From assembly GCF_029873635.1 (NCBI RefSeq), contig NC_080426.1, positions 49,738,093-49,802,092 of the forward strand: DNA of 64,000 bases, in the 5' to 3' direction. Below are positions 24,494-37,781 of this stretch, in pieces; position 1 is the first letter of the stretch, and every line of letters begins with the position of its first letter. A program made the translations under genes and the position numbers. Origin of the DNA: Malania oleifera (taxonomy: Eukaryota > Streptophyta > Magnoliopsida > Santalales > Ximeniaceae). The notes beneath the pieces were generated by a model. It saw only the letters and a program-made list of their open reading frames with translations, was not told the DNA's origin and searched no databases.

Positions 24494-25572
24494 GCACAAA
24501 ACAACCAATTAGTTTGATTACCAAACCTCAATACCCAAGTTGTTTGCACAATATTCGCTGGAACTCCTTTTGAAAATCAACGTAACCCAAACTTAGATAA
24601 GATATAAATACTTTGAAATCACATGCAAGAGCTAAGCAATGTGTTCAACGCTTCCCAAATTTGTGTATACGTTCAAGGCTCCCAATCATATGCCAAAAAT
24701 GAGGCACTAGGGTTTAAAGGTTGTTTATATAAGTAATCTCGGCCTTAGGATAAGTTTTGACCCTTGGATCAATTTGATTAAGTGAATAACTTGTGTGTTT
24801 TCTCGCTAAAGTTCAGATTTTTAAAGTTCCCGCAAGTTCAAACGACTGAGTGTTCGGGTTTAGACGTCTGATGTTCCTTAAAGCACTGAAAATTATAGTT
24901 TGGACACAGGGTTAGACGACTGAACTATGGGTTCAGTCTTCTAAAGTCCTAGCTCAAACAACTGAACTGAAAGTTCAGAAGTCTAAAGGTATTTTGTCTA
25001 TTTTGTGTTTCTATAATTAAATCTTCATAAGACTGAAGAATTAGTTCAGTCATATGAAGATTTAATTATATGACTGAACTAATTCTTCAGTCTTCTGAGG
25101 AAATTCTTCAAACGTCTGAAGGAAAACTTCAGTCGTCTGAGGTTGTATCTTCATGCTTCTGAGGGTACTCTTCAGTCGTTTGGGCAGACCAACTTTAGAA
25201 TTTTCAGTTTAGTTTTCAAAATCATTTAAGCTCTCTTACTTTAATCTCTTATAAAACATAATAAGTTCTCTAAGTCCATATTTAACCCTAGAAGGTTTTC
25301 ATGAGATGTATATCATATAAAATATGCACGTACATCAATTCTAAATACCCATTCTCATGACGATCTTCAACTTGACACTTGCATCTTCATTCTTCTACTC
25401 TTTTAGTTCCATGGATTATGACAGATTATGTATGCTTTAATCCTCATGGCTTTCATAACTTCATCACCTTCCATACATGGTAAGTAATATTCCTACTCAT
25501 ATTCTCAATACACAGATCAAATACCAAGTGATTTGTCATTATCAAAACATGATTGGACTCATAGAGTCAACA
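24494..25572 (-). repeat. Element B, 3' LTR (partial)
   Basis: Matches 56040-57126 of the other LTR. It holds the CAGACGTCTG-type array at 24836-25195 and ends, read on the plus strand, GAGTCAACA. Confidence 0.85.
24836..25195 (-). repeat. U3 palindrome array, CAGACGTCTG type
   Basis: About ten sites of the CAGACGTCTG / CAGTCGTCTGA kind. One segment near 25015-25090 has an extra locally duplicated unit around ATTAAATCTTCATA. Confidence 0.7.
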
Positions 25573-26199
25573 ATCTCCCCCTTTTTGATGATGACATAAA
25601 ATGGGTTACGCCTGACAAGACTCCCCCTCAAATTTTGCACGATGTAAAATAGGTAATATTTTTGCACATATAACTCATGTACTTATGTTCTTTCCTCCCT
25701 TTGCATTAAAAAAAAAAAAAAAACTTTTGCAAGCTAATTTTCTGATTTTACTAACTATTTTTGCTATAACCTTATATTCTTCTCCCCTTTTTGACATCAA
25801 CAAAAATGTATATAACAAAAATGTTCTGACATAGTTATATCTCATCTTTAAAAAATGCGTAACCTTTAGATTTCAAAATTATACTGTTAAATATGTCTCC
25901 CTATGTTATTCAATTTACTTCTCTCCCTTGCTAATGCAAAATTGTGTTATGGAATTAAATTTTAATGTGAACATACATAATGTGCCAATTTACATAGACA
26001 TGGATAAGCAAAGCATTCATTAAAGTTCAAAGGTTTATGTAAGGATCAACATGTGTCATTAAAATTACAATCATCATGCTATGAGTTTAATACCAAATTT
26101 GAACAACTGAGCCAAATTTGATATTTCTAACCAATTGTGAACATTAATTGATGTTGCTCCCCCTGAATTATGTAATCTAATATAATTCTAGGCAACTTC

Positions 26200-26741
26200 T
26201 TGACTATGCATCAAACCTAATTCACGTCTAATTTGGATAAACCTATCATCCGCAAGTGGTTTTGTGAATATGTCTGCTCATTGTTCATCTGTGCGTACAA
26301 ACTTAAGTGTCACATCTCCTTTTTGCACATGATCACAATGAAAATGATGTCTAATTTCTATATGTTTAGTTCGTGAATGTGATATAGGGTTCTTTGAGAT
26401 GTTTATTGCACTTGTATTGTCGCACCTTATAGGAACTGTATCATAGCTTAATCTAAAATCCATAAGTTGTTGCTTCATGTATAGCGATTGAGCACAACAA
26501 CTTCCAACTGCTACGTATTCAGCCTCGTATGTGGATAGAGCAATTGAATTTTGCTTCTTTGAAAACCAAGACACTAACGAATGTCCTAGGAAATGACATG
26601 TGCCGCTAGTACTTTTTCTATCTACTTTACTTTCGGCAAAATCAGCATCTGAAAAACTAATAAACTTAAAGGATGTATACTTAGGATACCATAATCCAAG
26701 TTTGATTGCTCCTATTAGGTATTTAAGTATTCGCTTGACAG
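26200..26741 (-). pseudogene. Element B RNase H
   Basis: The minus strand encodes WFSKKQNSIALSTYEAEY, the classic Copia RNase H segment with the conserved D/E region, then DNTSAINISKNP and HIEIRHHF, characteristic of SIRE-lineage Pol ends. Broken fossil. Confidence 0.9.
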
Positions 26742-27798
26742 CTAATAAATGTGACTCTTTAGGTGCAGCCTAAAATCTTGTGCACAAACATACAATAATA
26801 TTATATCAGGCCTGCTGGCAGTCAGATATAGTAAGCTACCAATCATTCCATGATAGAGCTTAACATCTACTGGTATACCTTGTTCATCTTTGTCTAATTT
26901 CAAAGAAGAGCTCATAGGTGTTCTTAGTATTTTTCCATCTTCCATATTAAACCTTTTGAGTAAGTCTCTAATGTACTTCGATTGATTTATAAAAATTTCA
27001 TGTTTTTCTTGTTTGATTTGAAGTTCTAGGAAGAAATTTAGTTCATCCATCATGCTCATCTCAAATTCATTTTGCATAGTACTTGCAAACTCATTGCACA
27101 ATTCTTCATTTGTTGCTCCAAAAATGATATCATCTACGTATACTTGAACTAGGAGCATGTTTTCATTCTTCGATTTTATGAATAGTGTTATGTCTATCTT
27201 TCCTCAGATAAATCCATTTTCCAGTAGAAAACTGCTTAGCCTTTCATACCAAACTCTAGGAGTTTGCTTTAAACCATACAAGGCTTTAGTTAGTCTATAA
27301 ACATGTTTTGGATACTTATGGTTTTCAAAACCTAGGGGTTGTTCTACATATACCTCTTCACATATGTAGCCATTTAAAAATGCACTTTTAACATCCATTT
27401 GATATAGTTTGAAGTCCTTAAAAGCAGCATAAGCTAACAACATATGAATGGCTTCCATTCTTCCTTATTATATCCCTGAGCTACTAGTCTTACCTTATTT
27501 CTAACAACTATCCCATGTTCATCTTTCTTGTTCTTATATATCCATTTTATTCCAATAACTGTCTCATCCTCAGGTCTAGGAACTAATGTCCATACTTTAT
27601 TTCCCTCAAACTGGTTTAACTCTTTTTGCATGGACATGACCCAAGATTCATCCTCAATTGCTTCACTCACATTCTTAGGTTCTTCTTGAGATAGAAATGC
27701 ACAATGACTAATCATATTTCTAAGTAGGGATCGTGTGGCTACTCCACGGGATGGTTCATCTATTATTTGATCAATGGGGTGATTCTTTATGTACGTCC
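26742..27798 (-). pseudogene. Element B reverse transcriptase
   Basis: Copia reverse transcriptase segments with WIYKNKKDEHG, DVKSAFLNG, YGLKQ and YVDDIIFG. It is cut at its far side by the solo LTR nest starting at 27799. Broken fossil. Confidence 0.9.
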
Positions 27799-28789
27799 TA
27801 TAAAGATCTACTAAATTGTATAAATATCTTATACCTTTCCGATAATAAATATTGTAACAACCTGCTTATAAATTCATATAATATAAGTAAAGTAAACAAA
27901 ACAGTTAACCCGAACCCGTGGGTAATGGGGACACCTGTCATTCATAGCGGAAGCCTAAGTAGCAGTAAATATAAATCACATTCTCAAAACCATAAAACAT
28001 ATAATACCATAGTCTACTATAATCCAAATTACTGTGTTTATATACAATCTCCAAAACATCCAAAATAAATCTAGGATCATACAAAAAAAAATCTCCTGAT
28101 CCTAGTACAATACTTACCCTTCTAGCGAGGTAACTTAATAAACTTAACGGCAGCCATGACCCGCCGGTCTCTTAGGGTCTCTTGAAAAATTAATTAAGTT
28201 CGAGGGTGAGACACTTCTCAGTAAGGGAAAATAAACTAAATATAGTTGTGTGACAACATGAACATTTAATGATAATATAGATATACATTACATTCTTCAT
28301 ACCAGAAAACATTCACCATTTAATAACTGCATAAACGTATACCTTCATATTTTATAAAGCATACTAATTATAACTGTTTGGTACAACTAATAATACTGAA
28401 AGCATACCCAGGATGAATAGCAAGCTGATGTCATGTATTACCCCCCATGACAGGTTGTCCAGCCTGAAGGCAGGACCTGACAATGGCTGGTCGACCACCG
28501 CCGAGTCAAAAATGTTTATAAGTACGATGGGCATGCCACACCCTGGTCCGGACTACCAGGAAGACGTCTACACTCTACACTGAAAGTCACATCTACTATC
28601 CATCTCTCACCCCTTCGTAGGGTGGTTAGCACCAATCTGATCATAAATATCTGATCTATAAGCTACGGTACTGTGCTCCTGAACTGAACTAAATTAACAT
28701 CCGGGTTCTAATAACATATAATATATGATAATATAGCGTTTAACATAAATAGATTGATAGCATTTCTATAATTTCATAAATATGGTCTC

Positions 28790-28925
28790 GTGCCAAGCAT
28801 TTCATAAATACGGCCTCGTGCCAAACATCTCATAATACGGTCTCGCACCAAAATCATACGTAAAACACGGCCTCGCGCCGGCTATCAATCATGGCCTTGC
28901 ATCGAATATCTCATACATATCATTC
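28790..28925. repeat. Short tandem-like repeat CGGYCTCGYRCCAA within an LTR
   Basis: About six copies spaced 20-30 bp. An analogous ACGGCCCTTACGCC repeat lies at 23995-24090 in the related truncated LTR, so the slot is shared but the unit differs. Confidence 0.65.
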
Positions 28926-29659
28926 TAAGTAATAAATCAATTATCATGTATTTTAAAATCATAATGTACTATATTCTTTCATAATCTCTGAAAAACATAC
29001 TTCATTCATAACATTGTCATATCATGATATTTCTCACGTAAAATAATATTCATGCCATACATTTGCTGTATAAAACCATGCATTGTATTCTAAAATCATA
29101 GTTTCTGACATCTCATACATACATATACATTTCGACATATTAGCAGTATTTTCCCAAATGTACATTTCCTTCGTAATATACAGATATAATACATGCTTTC
29201 TTGAAAATAAATTTACTAATAAATAATAATAATAATTTGTATAGAAAAATCACTGCTTTAGTTTATTCCCTTACCTGGCTACTGAGAAAAGCTCCTATAA
29301 ACTCTGGTCTCACACCCATAGGATTTCCTATCCAGCACCCTGAAATCGACAATTCACTGAACTAAACTTTGGTATTTCTATGTGAATATCATTTCCTATA
29401 ACTACAGTAAGACCAAACTTGGCTTAAAAATTCTTACCTCAACTCATGGATGATTTTCAATGGAGTTCCACCGACGATCCGTTCTGGCAGATTTGGAGAG
29501 AACTTCCCCAGGAGCATCGTGGTGGCCTTATATCGTCGATCCGGCGAGCGATGGAGCCAAAATCAAAGAGAGAGGAGAGAGAAACAGAAGGGAGAGAGAG
29601 TGAATGAGAGATTTCTTAATTTCTGCGTTAACAATCCAAGTTTTTCTATTTATTGGACT

Positions 29660-29930
29660 GGATTTGTCGACGAGGTGCCAGATTCGTCGATGAGACACGT
29701 CACCACATCGACGAGTCCTGTAGAAAGTTCGTTGACAAACTTGCACCTTCGTCGACGAATTTCAGACTTCCCCAAAATCCTCTCTCGGTATCTTCTCGTC
29801 GACGAAACTTGGCTTCGTCGATGAGGCCCTATTATACCCTCGTTGACGAATCCTTTGTGTTCGTCGATGAGGCCTTGATGAATTCCCTCGGTTAATACTC
29901 CCAAAGTATGACGTCGTCGATGAAGTCGAC
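29660..29930 (-). repeat. U3 palindrome array, TCGTCGACGA type
   Basis: About ten copies of TTCGTCGACGAA or TTCGTCGATGAG in 270 bp, one of the best preserved arrays in the window. Confidence 0.8.
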
Positions 29931-31090
29931 TGCCTCCTTCTGTTACTGTTTCCATTTCCCTTTCTCTTTATTATTTAAATACCATTATTATTATTCGGGT
30001 CATCACAATTACTATGAAATTCCACTAATCTGATACCTTCTCATATATATCAACCCATGTAGCGGAAAGCTGAATTCATATAACCAAAAACGCAAATATA
30101 CAATACCAAAGAGCTAAAATGCTTCCAAAATATACATATACTACTGTCCCCAAAATACCCTCAGCTGAAACTAGGCTATACAGAGGTGACCTCCCAAAAA
30201 TACCCACACTACCGATAGAGCAACACTGTAACCTACCTGCGAGCCTGATCTGCTCACCTAGTTGGATCACCTGAAAAATGTCAATTTAATGGGATGATAC
30301 GATGCTCAGTAAGACGAAATATGTTATTGCTAGTGTGTGGCGAGTGAATTACATTTCTATAAAAATTTGATTCTATAAAATCATGAATAAATGAATCTAG
30401 GAATACAAGTACAAATAATATATAATACCACCTTCTTCACGTTGCTTAACATAACTGTCTTTATAAGTTTTTTATTCATAATACGTCTAATATGCATAAG
30501 TACATCCTCTGTTTCTGTAAACTGTATATACATATAAATACTGAAAAAATTCCCTGTGGATAACTGTATGTCATGATTTAACCCCTCATGACAGGGTTGT
30601 GTGGCCCGTAGACAAGATCTATCACTGGCTGGCCTACCAGAATAAATCACTATATTCCGTCAGTAAGATCGGCCCACTCAACCCATATATAATGGTGAGC
30701 CTGTCCACAACATAGGCATGATCGACTCTATATACCATATATTATCTGAATTTGTGGTTGCACTCTGAACTGTATATAGCTACATACCGTACTCTGTAAA
30801 TTGTATCAGTAATGGTCCATCAGGGTCTGATACTAAATATTACGTTTCTATATACAACTATTTGTTTCACCATGATTCTGTAATAACTGTATTAACCATG
30901 ACGTTGTAATAAATTGTATCTATATTAGCTGTATTTTATAAATTAACTGTAAATTTGTATGTCATGGTACTGTAAAACTAAATAATCATGGTATTCTGAA
31001 AAATACTGTAAAACATATTCCTTATCTGTATATTCTGTAAAACACAATTCTGAAAATACTATATAACATATTTTTGTACTATATCCATAT

Positions 31091-33240
31091 TGTTGACCTT
31101 ATAGGTCATGCCCGGTTTTGATAATGACAAATACTCATGCATTTAATGAATATCTAGTTCATATGCGGGTCTATATTAGCAGATACATTGATGGCACGTG
31201 AAAGCTTAAAGTGGAAGACCCAATTCATATTGTACTTTATTTCATGTTGTATTTAATTCGTATGCAAAGGGTCTATAATAGTAATTAGGATATTTGGTTT
31301 GTAATAAGCACACACAACACATGCATGATTTATTATGTTAACTCAAACCAAATATGAATTAAAAGTGAAGAAATACCTTAGTATTTACCCTTCGGTCGAC
31401 CAAGACCGGATTTTTTCGATGACTTCAAAATTGGACCCCAAGTGACCTTAGGACACACACCATTGCACTTATGATTGTTAGGCACTTCAATAGGGTTTGT
31501 ATGTTTCAAGACTAGATCAAAATGCACACATTGTGCACTTTCAGTCGATCGGCCAAGGCAGTTCATTTTGCCCTGGTCGACCGAAACAGGCCTGGGTCAA
31601 CAATTGACCAAGGCCCCAGTCGACCAAACAGTATAGTTCAAAACTCCCTAGTCGACCGAAACCCCCTGAGGTCAACAATTTGACCATCTGGTCGACCGAG
31701 CCATTTTTGTACTCCAACTACCTCGTCGACCAAGGGTCCTCGAGAAAAATCACAACGGTCTGGTCGACCAAACCAGCCAGTTTAAAATGGCCCGGTCGAC
31801 CGAACCTCGGAGAAATGGGAAATCGCCCACTTTCGGTTGACCAAGCCTTCAGTTCAAAAACCTCCTGGTCGACCGAACCGTATGAACTCTGGTCAACCGA
31901 AACTGTTCTAGTCGACCGAACCTCTCGGGTTGCCCTGATTTTTACCACGGTTAAATATTTTTTAAACAGGGTTAAAATATTTGAAAGGTCATTAAACTTT
32001 CCTAATAATTCCTAATAGGTCCCCAACGGTCATAATTCAAGGGGTTTCTATATATACCCTTCATTTGGGAAAATTAGGGAGTTGATTAGCAAATATATTC
32101 ATAAATTCTCTCTTAAGTAAAATACATCCTACTGCTCATACTCTTTCTAAGTCCACTCAAACTTACCTTCTTCATCTCTTTGTATCATTTGTAAGTGTAT
32201 TGAGTGTTATTGTTTAGAGGTCTGCTCTCTCATTTCGTGAGTGTTTGAATCGATTTTTACGAGAGCATAACCTAAGTATTCTTAGGAGGCTTTTCTCATA
32301 AGCCTATCCTAAGAAGACGTTGTTGAACTTCCAAGTGTTGCATTTTCGTTGCAATAACTTAGGAAGTTTGTATTTGTTTTGGCTTACAAAAATATTTTCA
32401 AACTTACTCAAATATCTTGTGGTATTCATATTGACATTTTTTGTGGAAAGATATTTGGCTTTGTTATACTAATCTTTGTGGCAATATTTATTCAAGTTAA
32501 TATCATTTGCTGAATACAAAGATTGCATGTTCTTTGCAAACCAAGCATATACACTATTTGAAGTGATTGACATATTCTACTATTTGGAATATTTGAATCT
32601 TGCATGATATCTTTGTTTGAGTATTTTGATTGAGAATATACTGAAATACAAAGATTGCTTGTTTACACTCTCACGTATGCATCACACTGATAGAAAATAC
32701 CTTTGAGAGTTGAACTATCTAGACCACACTGAGCTTACATTTTAAATCATCTGTGGTGTATGTGATTGAACGCATTTGGGTACAAATCTACTTTACGTGA
32801 AAGCACTTTCATAATGTACCATTTGATTGTAAATCTGAGTGATTCGAGGCGTGGCCTGAGGGGGCGGTAATCCAGTTCGGTAAGGATTGGTGTAAAGGTT
32901 GAGGTCAGCCCTGTGCTAATTGACCTGGTTTGTATAGGTGCCGCTCCACCCAGTTAAGTGAGCAAGTGATAGTGATAATCCTTGTGCTTAATAGCCAGGG
33001 CGGGGACGTAGGCAGTTGGCTGAACCTCGATAACATATCTGCATGTCACCCTCTTTTTTACTGTTTTCTGGTGTTTGTGTGATTGATTAAACTACTTTAT
33101 TTAATTTCGGATATATTTATATTACTTGTACTAGATTGACTATAGGATTGTAAACATACTGCTGTTAGGAGGAATACCTAGGGATTAAATTTTAAAAATA
33201 CCAATTCACCCCCCCTCTTGGGATCACGGTAAAGCTAACA
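31091..33240 (+). mobile_element. SIRE-type Copia solo LTR, subfamily 2 (2.15 kb)
   Basis: Exact duplication catat on both sides (31086-31090 and 33241-33245). Starts TGTTGACCTTATAGGTC and ends GTAAAGCTAACA. It has an array of GGTCGACC palindromes (31393-31925), a TATA box at 32048-32057, and the Copia leader motif GGGGACGTAGGC...CTGAACCTCGATAAC near 33003-33042. Confidence 0.93.
31393..31925 (+). repeat. U3 palindrome array, GGTCGACC type
   Basis: At least twelve copies of GGTCGACCGAACC or close variants, separated by a TTCAAAA-containing spacer, end about 120 bp before the TATA box. Confidence 0.85.
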
Positions 33241-33702
33241 CATATTCTCATGCAACACAGTAATTAAAACATCTTAAACATAATTAATAACTGTATAAAA
33301 TTCCTGCTGTGAATAATAATCTAGTAAAAATATATATTTTATACTGAAAATCATACTAGAACTACCTAGCATAGCATATTTTCCTTACTTGATTCCTGCT
33401 AAAATCCCCTACTGTGACGGGTCCTACACCCATAGGGTTCCCCACTCAACACTCTGAAAGCAACATTTCTCAGAGCAAAATATCATTATTTCTATGTCTA
33501 CTACATTTTCTACAACTACTAGAAAGTCTAACTTTGAATAAAAGGCCTTACTCTGAATTTGGGATGGAATTCAATTTAGTCCCACCAATGATCCGCTCCG
33601 GCAGACTTCGAGAGAACTTCCCCAGGAGCATCGTGGTGGCCTCTGATCGTCGATCCGGTGACTAACGAGGCCAAAATCGAAGAGAGAAGAGGGAGGAACC
33701 AT

Positions 33703-33704
<2 letters not shown>

Positions 33705-33771
<67 letters not shown>
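33705..33771. repeat. (GA)n microsatellite in the LTR leader
   Basis: About 65 bp of GA repeats just downstream (in LTR sense) of the TATA-like box. The same slot is 30 bp or so at 39390-39421, about 25 bp at 55224-55248 and about 37 bp at 41960-41996 in related LTRs. Confidence 0.85.
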
Positions 33772-33774
<3 letters not shown>

Positions 33775-33834
33775 TTTTCTACTGAAAATTTCTACATAAA
33801 ATCTGAGTTTAACACTATTTATACACTGGCGTTT

Positions 33835-34025
33835 GTTAACGAGCCACGTCACCTCGTCGATGACATCAAGAAGGCAACTCATCGATGAACTTCCCCCCTC
33901 ATCAAAAAAATTCAGAGTCACCCAAGTATCCTCTCAGTATCTACTCGTCGACGAAGCACACCCTCGTCGACGAGCCCAAAGTGCAATGTCATCGACGAAC
34001 GCGGAGCATTCATCGACGAAGTCTG
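33835..34025 (-). repeat. U3 palindrome array, TCGTCGACGA type
   Basis: Seven or so copies, several as TCATCGACGA. Confidence 0.75.
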
Positions 34026-34105
34026 CTGCCTCCATCTGTTCTGTTTCCATTTCTCTCTCTCTTTATTATTTATATACCATTAATCTTCGGGTCATTACAC
34101 TTCCA

Positions 34106-35467
34106 TTATTTAGGTAGTTCATTAACTTCATTTTCAAATTGATTATTTTTAGCAGATGGTTCCTTAATTTCATTTCTCTTATCTGAATCATTTTTAATAG
34201 ACAGTTTTTCAAATTCCTTATTAATCTGACTTTCATCCTCATCAATCTTTTGAGCAAATGGACTAGAAAAAATACCTTTATCTAATTTCACATAAAACTT
34301 TCTTAATTTTTCATTGTCTCTAGGCACAAAGCATTTATAGCCAAAGACATGAAAATATGAGATGTTTGGTCTATGACCATTCCATAATTCATATAGAGTC
34401 TTATTTAGAGATGGTCTAATCAAAACTCTATTTAGAACATAGCAGGCGGTATTCACTGCCTCAGCCCAAAAGTACTTAGGTAACTTATGTTCATTAAGCA
34501 TAGTTCTAGTCATTTCTTGTATAGACATATTCTTTCTTTTAACTACTCCGTTCTGTTGAGATGTTCTAGGAGCTGAAAAGTTATGGGATATTCCTAATGA
34601 ATTACAATATTTTTCCATATCTTGATTTTTAAATTCTCTACCCCTGTCACTCTAAATATTTTTTATTGTATATCCTTTTGCATTTTGAATTTTCTTGCAT
34701 AGTTTAATGATCCGTTCACACGCTTCATCTTTGTGACCTAAAAATAGCACCCATGTATATCTAGAATAATCATCAACTATAACAAATGCGTATGATTTTC
34801 CTCCTAAAATTTGAATTGGGTTTGGACCAAATAAATCTAAATGTAACATTTGATGTGGCCTAGTAGTAGAGATTACTTTCTTCTTCTTAAAACTGGATCT
34901 TGCTTGTTTTCCTAGTTGACATGCATCACAAATTTTTTCTTTCACAAATTTTGTCTTAGGCAATCCCTTAACTAAGTCTTCCTTAACTAGTTTAGAAATT
35001 AAGTCAATGTTTGCATGTTCTAGTCTTCTACACCAAATCCAACTAATCTCATTCATAGCAGAAAAACAAGTTACGTGTTGAGAAGCAAGATTGTCAAAGC
35101 TAGTGGTAGATACATTTTCATGACGCTCGGCAGTGAATAGAATTTTATTATCATTTTTATGTTCGATAATGCACTTGTCATGTTCAAAAGATACTTTATA
35201 ACCTTTATCACATAGTTGGCTTATACTTAATAAACTATGTTTTAAACCATCAACTAGTAGAACATCTTCTATAATAAGTGATGAATCGTTACCAACTTTA
35301 CCTACACCTGTGATCCTTCCTTTTGCATTGTCCCCAAAAGTGACAAATCCTCCATCCTTAGGTGTGATGGATGCGAATTTAGCTTTATCCCCAGTCATAT
35401 GATGTGAGCATCCGCTGTCTATATAGCATCTATCTTTCGAAGTGGATAGTCTCAAGCACATTTGCAA
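34106..35467 (-). pseudogene. Element B protease and integrase
   Basis: The minus strand shows the protease segment [13 protein letters not shown] (the D-S-G active-site triad). The GAG-pre-integrase part (CDACQLGKQ), integrase core (LDLFGP, VDDYSRYTWV) and C-terminal segment (YELWNGHRPNISYFHVFG) follow. Typical SIRE lineage. Broken fossil. Confidence 0.9.
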
Positions 35468-35474
35468 GATATAA

Positions 35475-36990
35475 TTAGAAAACTACTTTTGGTACCCAGA
35501 TTTTCTTAGGTCCATGGGGGTTAGTGCTTGACTCTCCTTTAACTCTCCATACCTTTTTCATCTTAACATCTCTATTCTTAAAAGGACAATCAAATTTTAT
35601 ATGACCCATCTTTTTACATTTAAAACATGTGGTATATTTATAAGAATCTTTTGATGGAACATAAGTCTTTGATTCTTTTACAAAATAACCCATGTAAAGA
35701 TGCTTTTGTTTCAAATTTTCTTTTCCATTAAAACCAAGTCCTTCTTTATCTAGGGAATTTCTTTTGAGTTCTAAGGAGTTTTTTAAAATTAGTTTGACCT
35801 TCTGTAAATTTACAAATAATCTTAGATTTATCTTTCAAATTCTTTTCTAACTCCTCAATATTCAAATCCTTGTCTCTCATTAAGGATGCATGAGATTCAT
35901 TTTGAATTTCTACTGCCTTTGAAAGTTCCTTCAATTTTAACTTAAAAACATAATTTTTCTTATTCTTTTTCTCAAGCATTTTAAATGTATATAAATATTC
36001 CTGTTGCAGTTCATCATAAGAGAGCATGCTATTTTCATTTTCTGAATCATTGGAATAATAAGATGAAGCAGAACAAGAAGAGTGTACCTCGTGGTCTTCG
36101 TGAGCCATCAGACACAGATTTGCAATCTCATCATCATTGGATTCAGATTCTGAACTACTGGTATCGTGAGTATCCCAACCAACTTTTAGTGCCTTCTTCT
36201 TTTTCTTAGACGCTTTCTTCAGCCGGGGGTAGTTTGGCTTGATATGCCCAACTTCTCTACAGTTATAACATATAGGAAGATCCTCCTTTTGCTTCTTTTT
36301 GCTTATTTCTCAATTTTTTGTTTTTGAGCCCTTGAATTTTTTGGTGCATTTCTTGTTCTTTTCATGAACTTTCTAAATTTCTTAGTGAAAAGAGTCATGT
36401 TATCATCCGATTCTGAATCACTTCCTTCATTGGAGCTGTTAGATGATGTCTTAAGTGTTACAACTTTCCTTGCTTTACTTTGTTCATTCTTCCTCTCATT
36501 TGTCACTAGCTCATAAGTGATGAGCGATCCGATCAGTTTATCAACTGACATCTCCTTCAGATTCCTTCCTTCAGCTATTGCAGTAGCCTTAGCTTCCCAA
36601 ACTGGCGGCCGTCCCCTGAGTATTTTCCTGATAAACTCATGAGTAGGGTAAGATTTACCAAGAGCATTTAAAGAATTCGTGATGTGTGTGAATCTAGTGT
36701 ACATGGATTGAATAGATTTATCAGCAGTCATTTTAAATGCCTCATATTCACTAGTAAGTATGTCTATCCTACTATCTTTTACTTCCTTAGAACCTTCATA
36801 TGTAACTTCTAATTTTTCTCAAATCTCTTTATCAGTGTTATAGGTCATCACCCTATTAAACTCATTTACATCTATTGCACAAAATAGGAAGTTCATTGCT
36901 TTAGCATTTATTTGCACTGATTTCTAGTTTTCTTCAATATATTCATCTTCAGTCTTAGGTATGTTTACTTTATCAACTACTTTCATAGGG
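35475..36990 (-). pseudogene. Element B gag
   Basis: The UBN2-type capsid core lies at about 36300-36990 (SIQSMYTRFTHITNSLNALG) and a charged coiled-coil-like stretch at 35746-36108 (ELSKAVEIQNESHASL...). A zinc knuckle, CFKCKKMGHIKFDC, lies at about 35600-35640. This arrangement is usual for SIRE gag. Broken fossil. Confidence 0.85.
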
Positions 36991-37207
36991 ACATGCTTTC
37001 CCTTAAAAAATATTTTTCATACTTTCCAATCTACATTTAAAAGATATATACTCATCCTTCGTTTCCAGTAGGTGTAATTTACACTGCAAAAAATAGTTGG
37101 TCTAGTGGACGAGTGTCCCTCACCAAATGGGGTTACACCGATGTGTGCCATGTGATCTTTTTACAAAAATGACGGTTAAGTCTATGTAACCTTGCTCTGA
37201 TACCAAA

Positions 37208-37781
37208 TGTGAATTACGGTGTTATCCTAAAAGGGGGGTGAATTAGGATTTCAAAAATATTTAAGTTTATTTTACCACTTAATCCTTATTTCAATATTTA
37301 ATAAAATAATTGTAAGGGCTTGAAATTAATTCAAATTATTATTTCAATAAATTCAATTATACCCAATTAATTATCAAGTGCATGTAATATTAATCAACAT
37401 ACAAACATGCAAAAGCTGATAATGAAATGCAAGCGAAAATTAAAAAGTTAAGGGAAAAGAGAAGGAAAACACGATTTTACGAGGTTTAGCCAACCCGGCC
37501 TACGTCCTCGCCCAGAGCAACCCACTCAAGAATTCTACTAAAACTTTGCTCCTTTAACCGGGACAGAGCTTCCTTTACAATCCACTGCTTACAAGAGGCA
37601 AAACTTCTTCATACTCCACTGCTTTCAAGAGGCACAACTTCCTCCTCACTCGGTTCACAACCCGAACCGTGATTACAATATAGAAATTTCAATTCTAAAA
37701 AACTCAATATTGCTTCTAACCAAGCTAGTGAGTACAATAGAAATCCTAACACATATTCATATGATAAAACTTGAAGCTCAG
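37208..37781 (-). repeat. Element B, 5' LTR, inner part
   Basis: Starts TGTGAATTACGGTG on the plus strand beside the primer-binding site. The Copia leader motif is at 37470-37512. It continues after the Tekay insertion at 55528-57126, for about 2.17 kb in all. Confidence 0.88.

Larger units (their letters stand above)
27853..30007 (-). mobile_element. Gypsy-type solo LTR (2.16 kb), level 2 in the nest
   Basis: Minus-strand sense starts TGTGATGACCCGAATAAT and ends CAGGTTGTTACA. Its flanks aatat and attac match imperfectly, so the target duplication has decayed or an edge is off by a base. It has a U3 array at 29660-29930, a donor-like GAGGTAAGAATTT at about 29434-29442, a splice-bordered 65-nt block (29275-29339), and the GTGAGACACTTCTCAGTAAG block at about 28205. 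Around 28790-28920 a short CGGCCTCGTGCCAA motif recurs about six times. Confidence 0.85.
27799..34099 (-). mobile_element. Tekay-type Gypsy solo LTR inside element B, itself holding two solo LTRs
   Basis: The LTR pieces 27799-27852, 30013-31085 and 33246-34099 match the Tekay element LTR at 53611-55522 in order. The near-duplication cgtcc (27794-27798) and cttcc (34100-34104) flanks the whole. The first bases have drifted from TGTAATGACC. It carries a U3 array (33835-34025), a TATAAATAG-like box near 33815, a (GA)n run (33705-33771), a splice-bordered block at 33389-33453, and the GATGATACGATGCTCAGTAAG block at about 30293. Confidence 0.85.

Noticed and set aside
29450-29955. Overlapping open frames of 80-124 residues on both strands
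   Set aside because: They arise from the TCGTCGACGA array in the LTR, which reads open in several frames (FVDE-type peptides).
31680-32015. Open frames of 76-111 residues with WSTEP-like repeats, also at 43451-43711
   Set aside because: Translation of the GGTCGACC array; present in two LTR copies only because the DNA repeat is.
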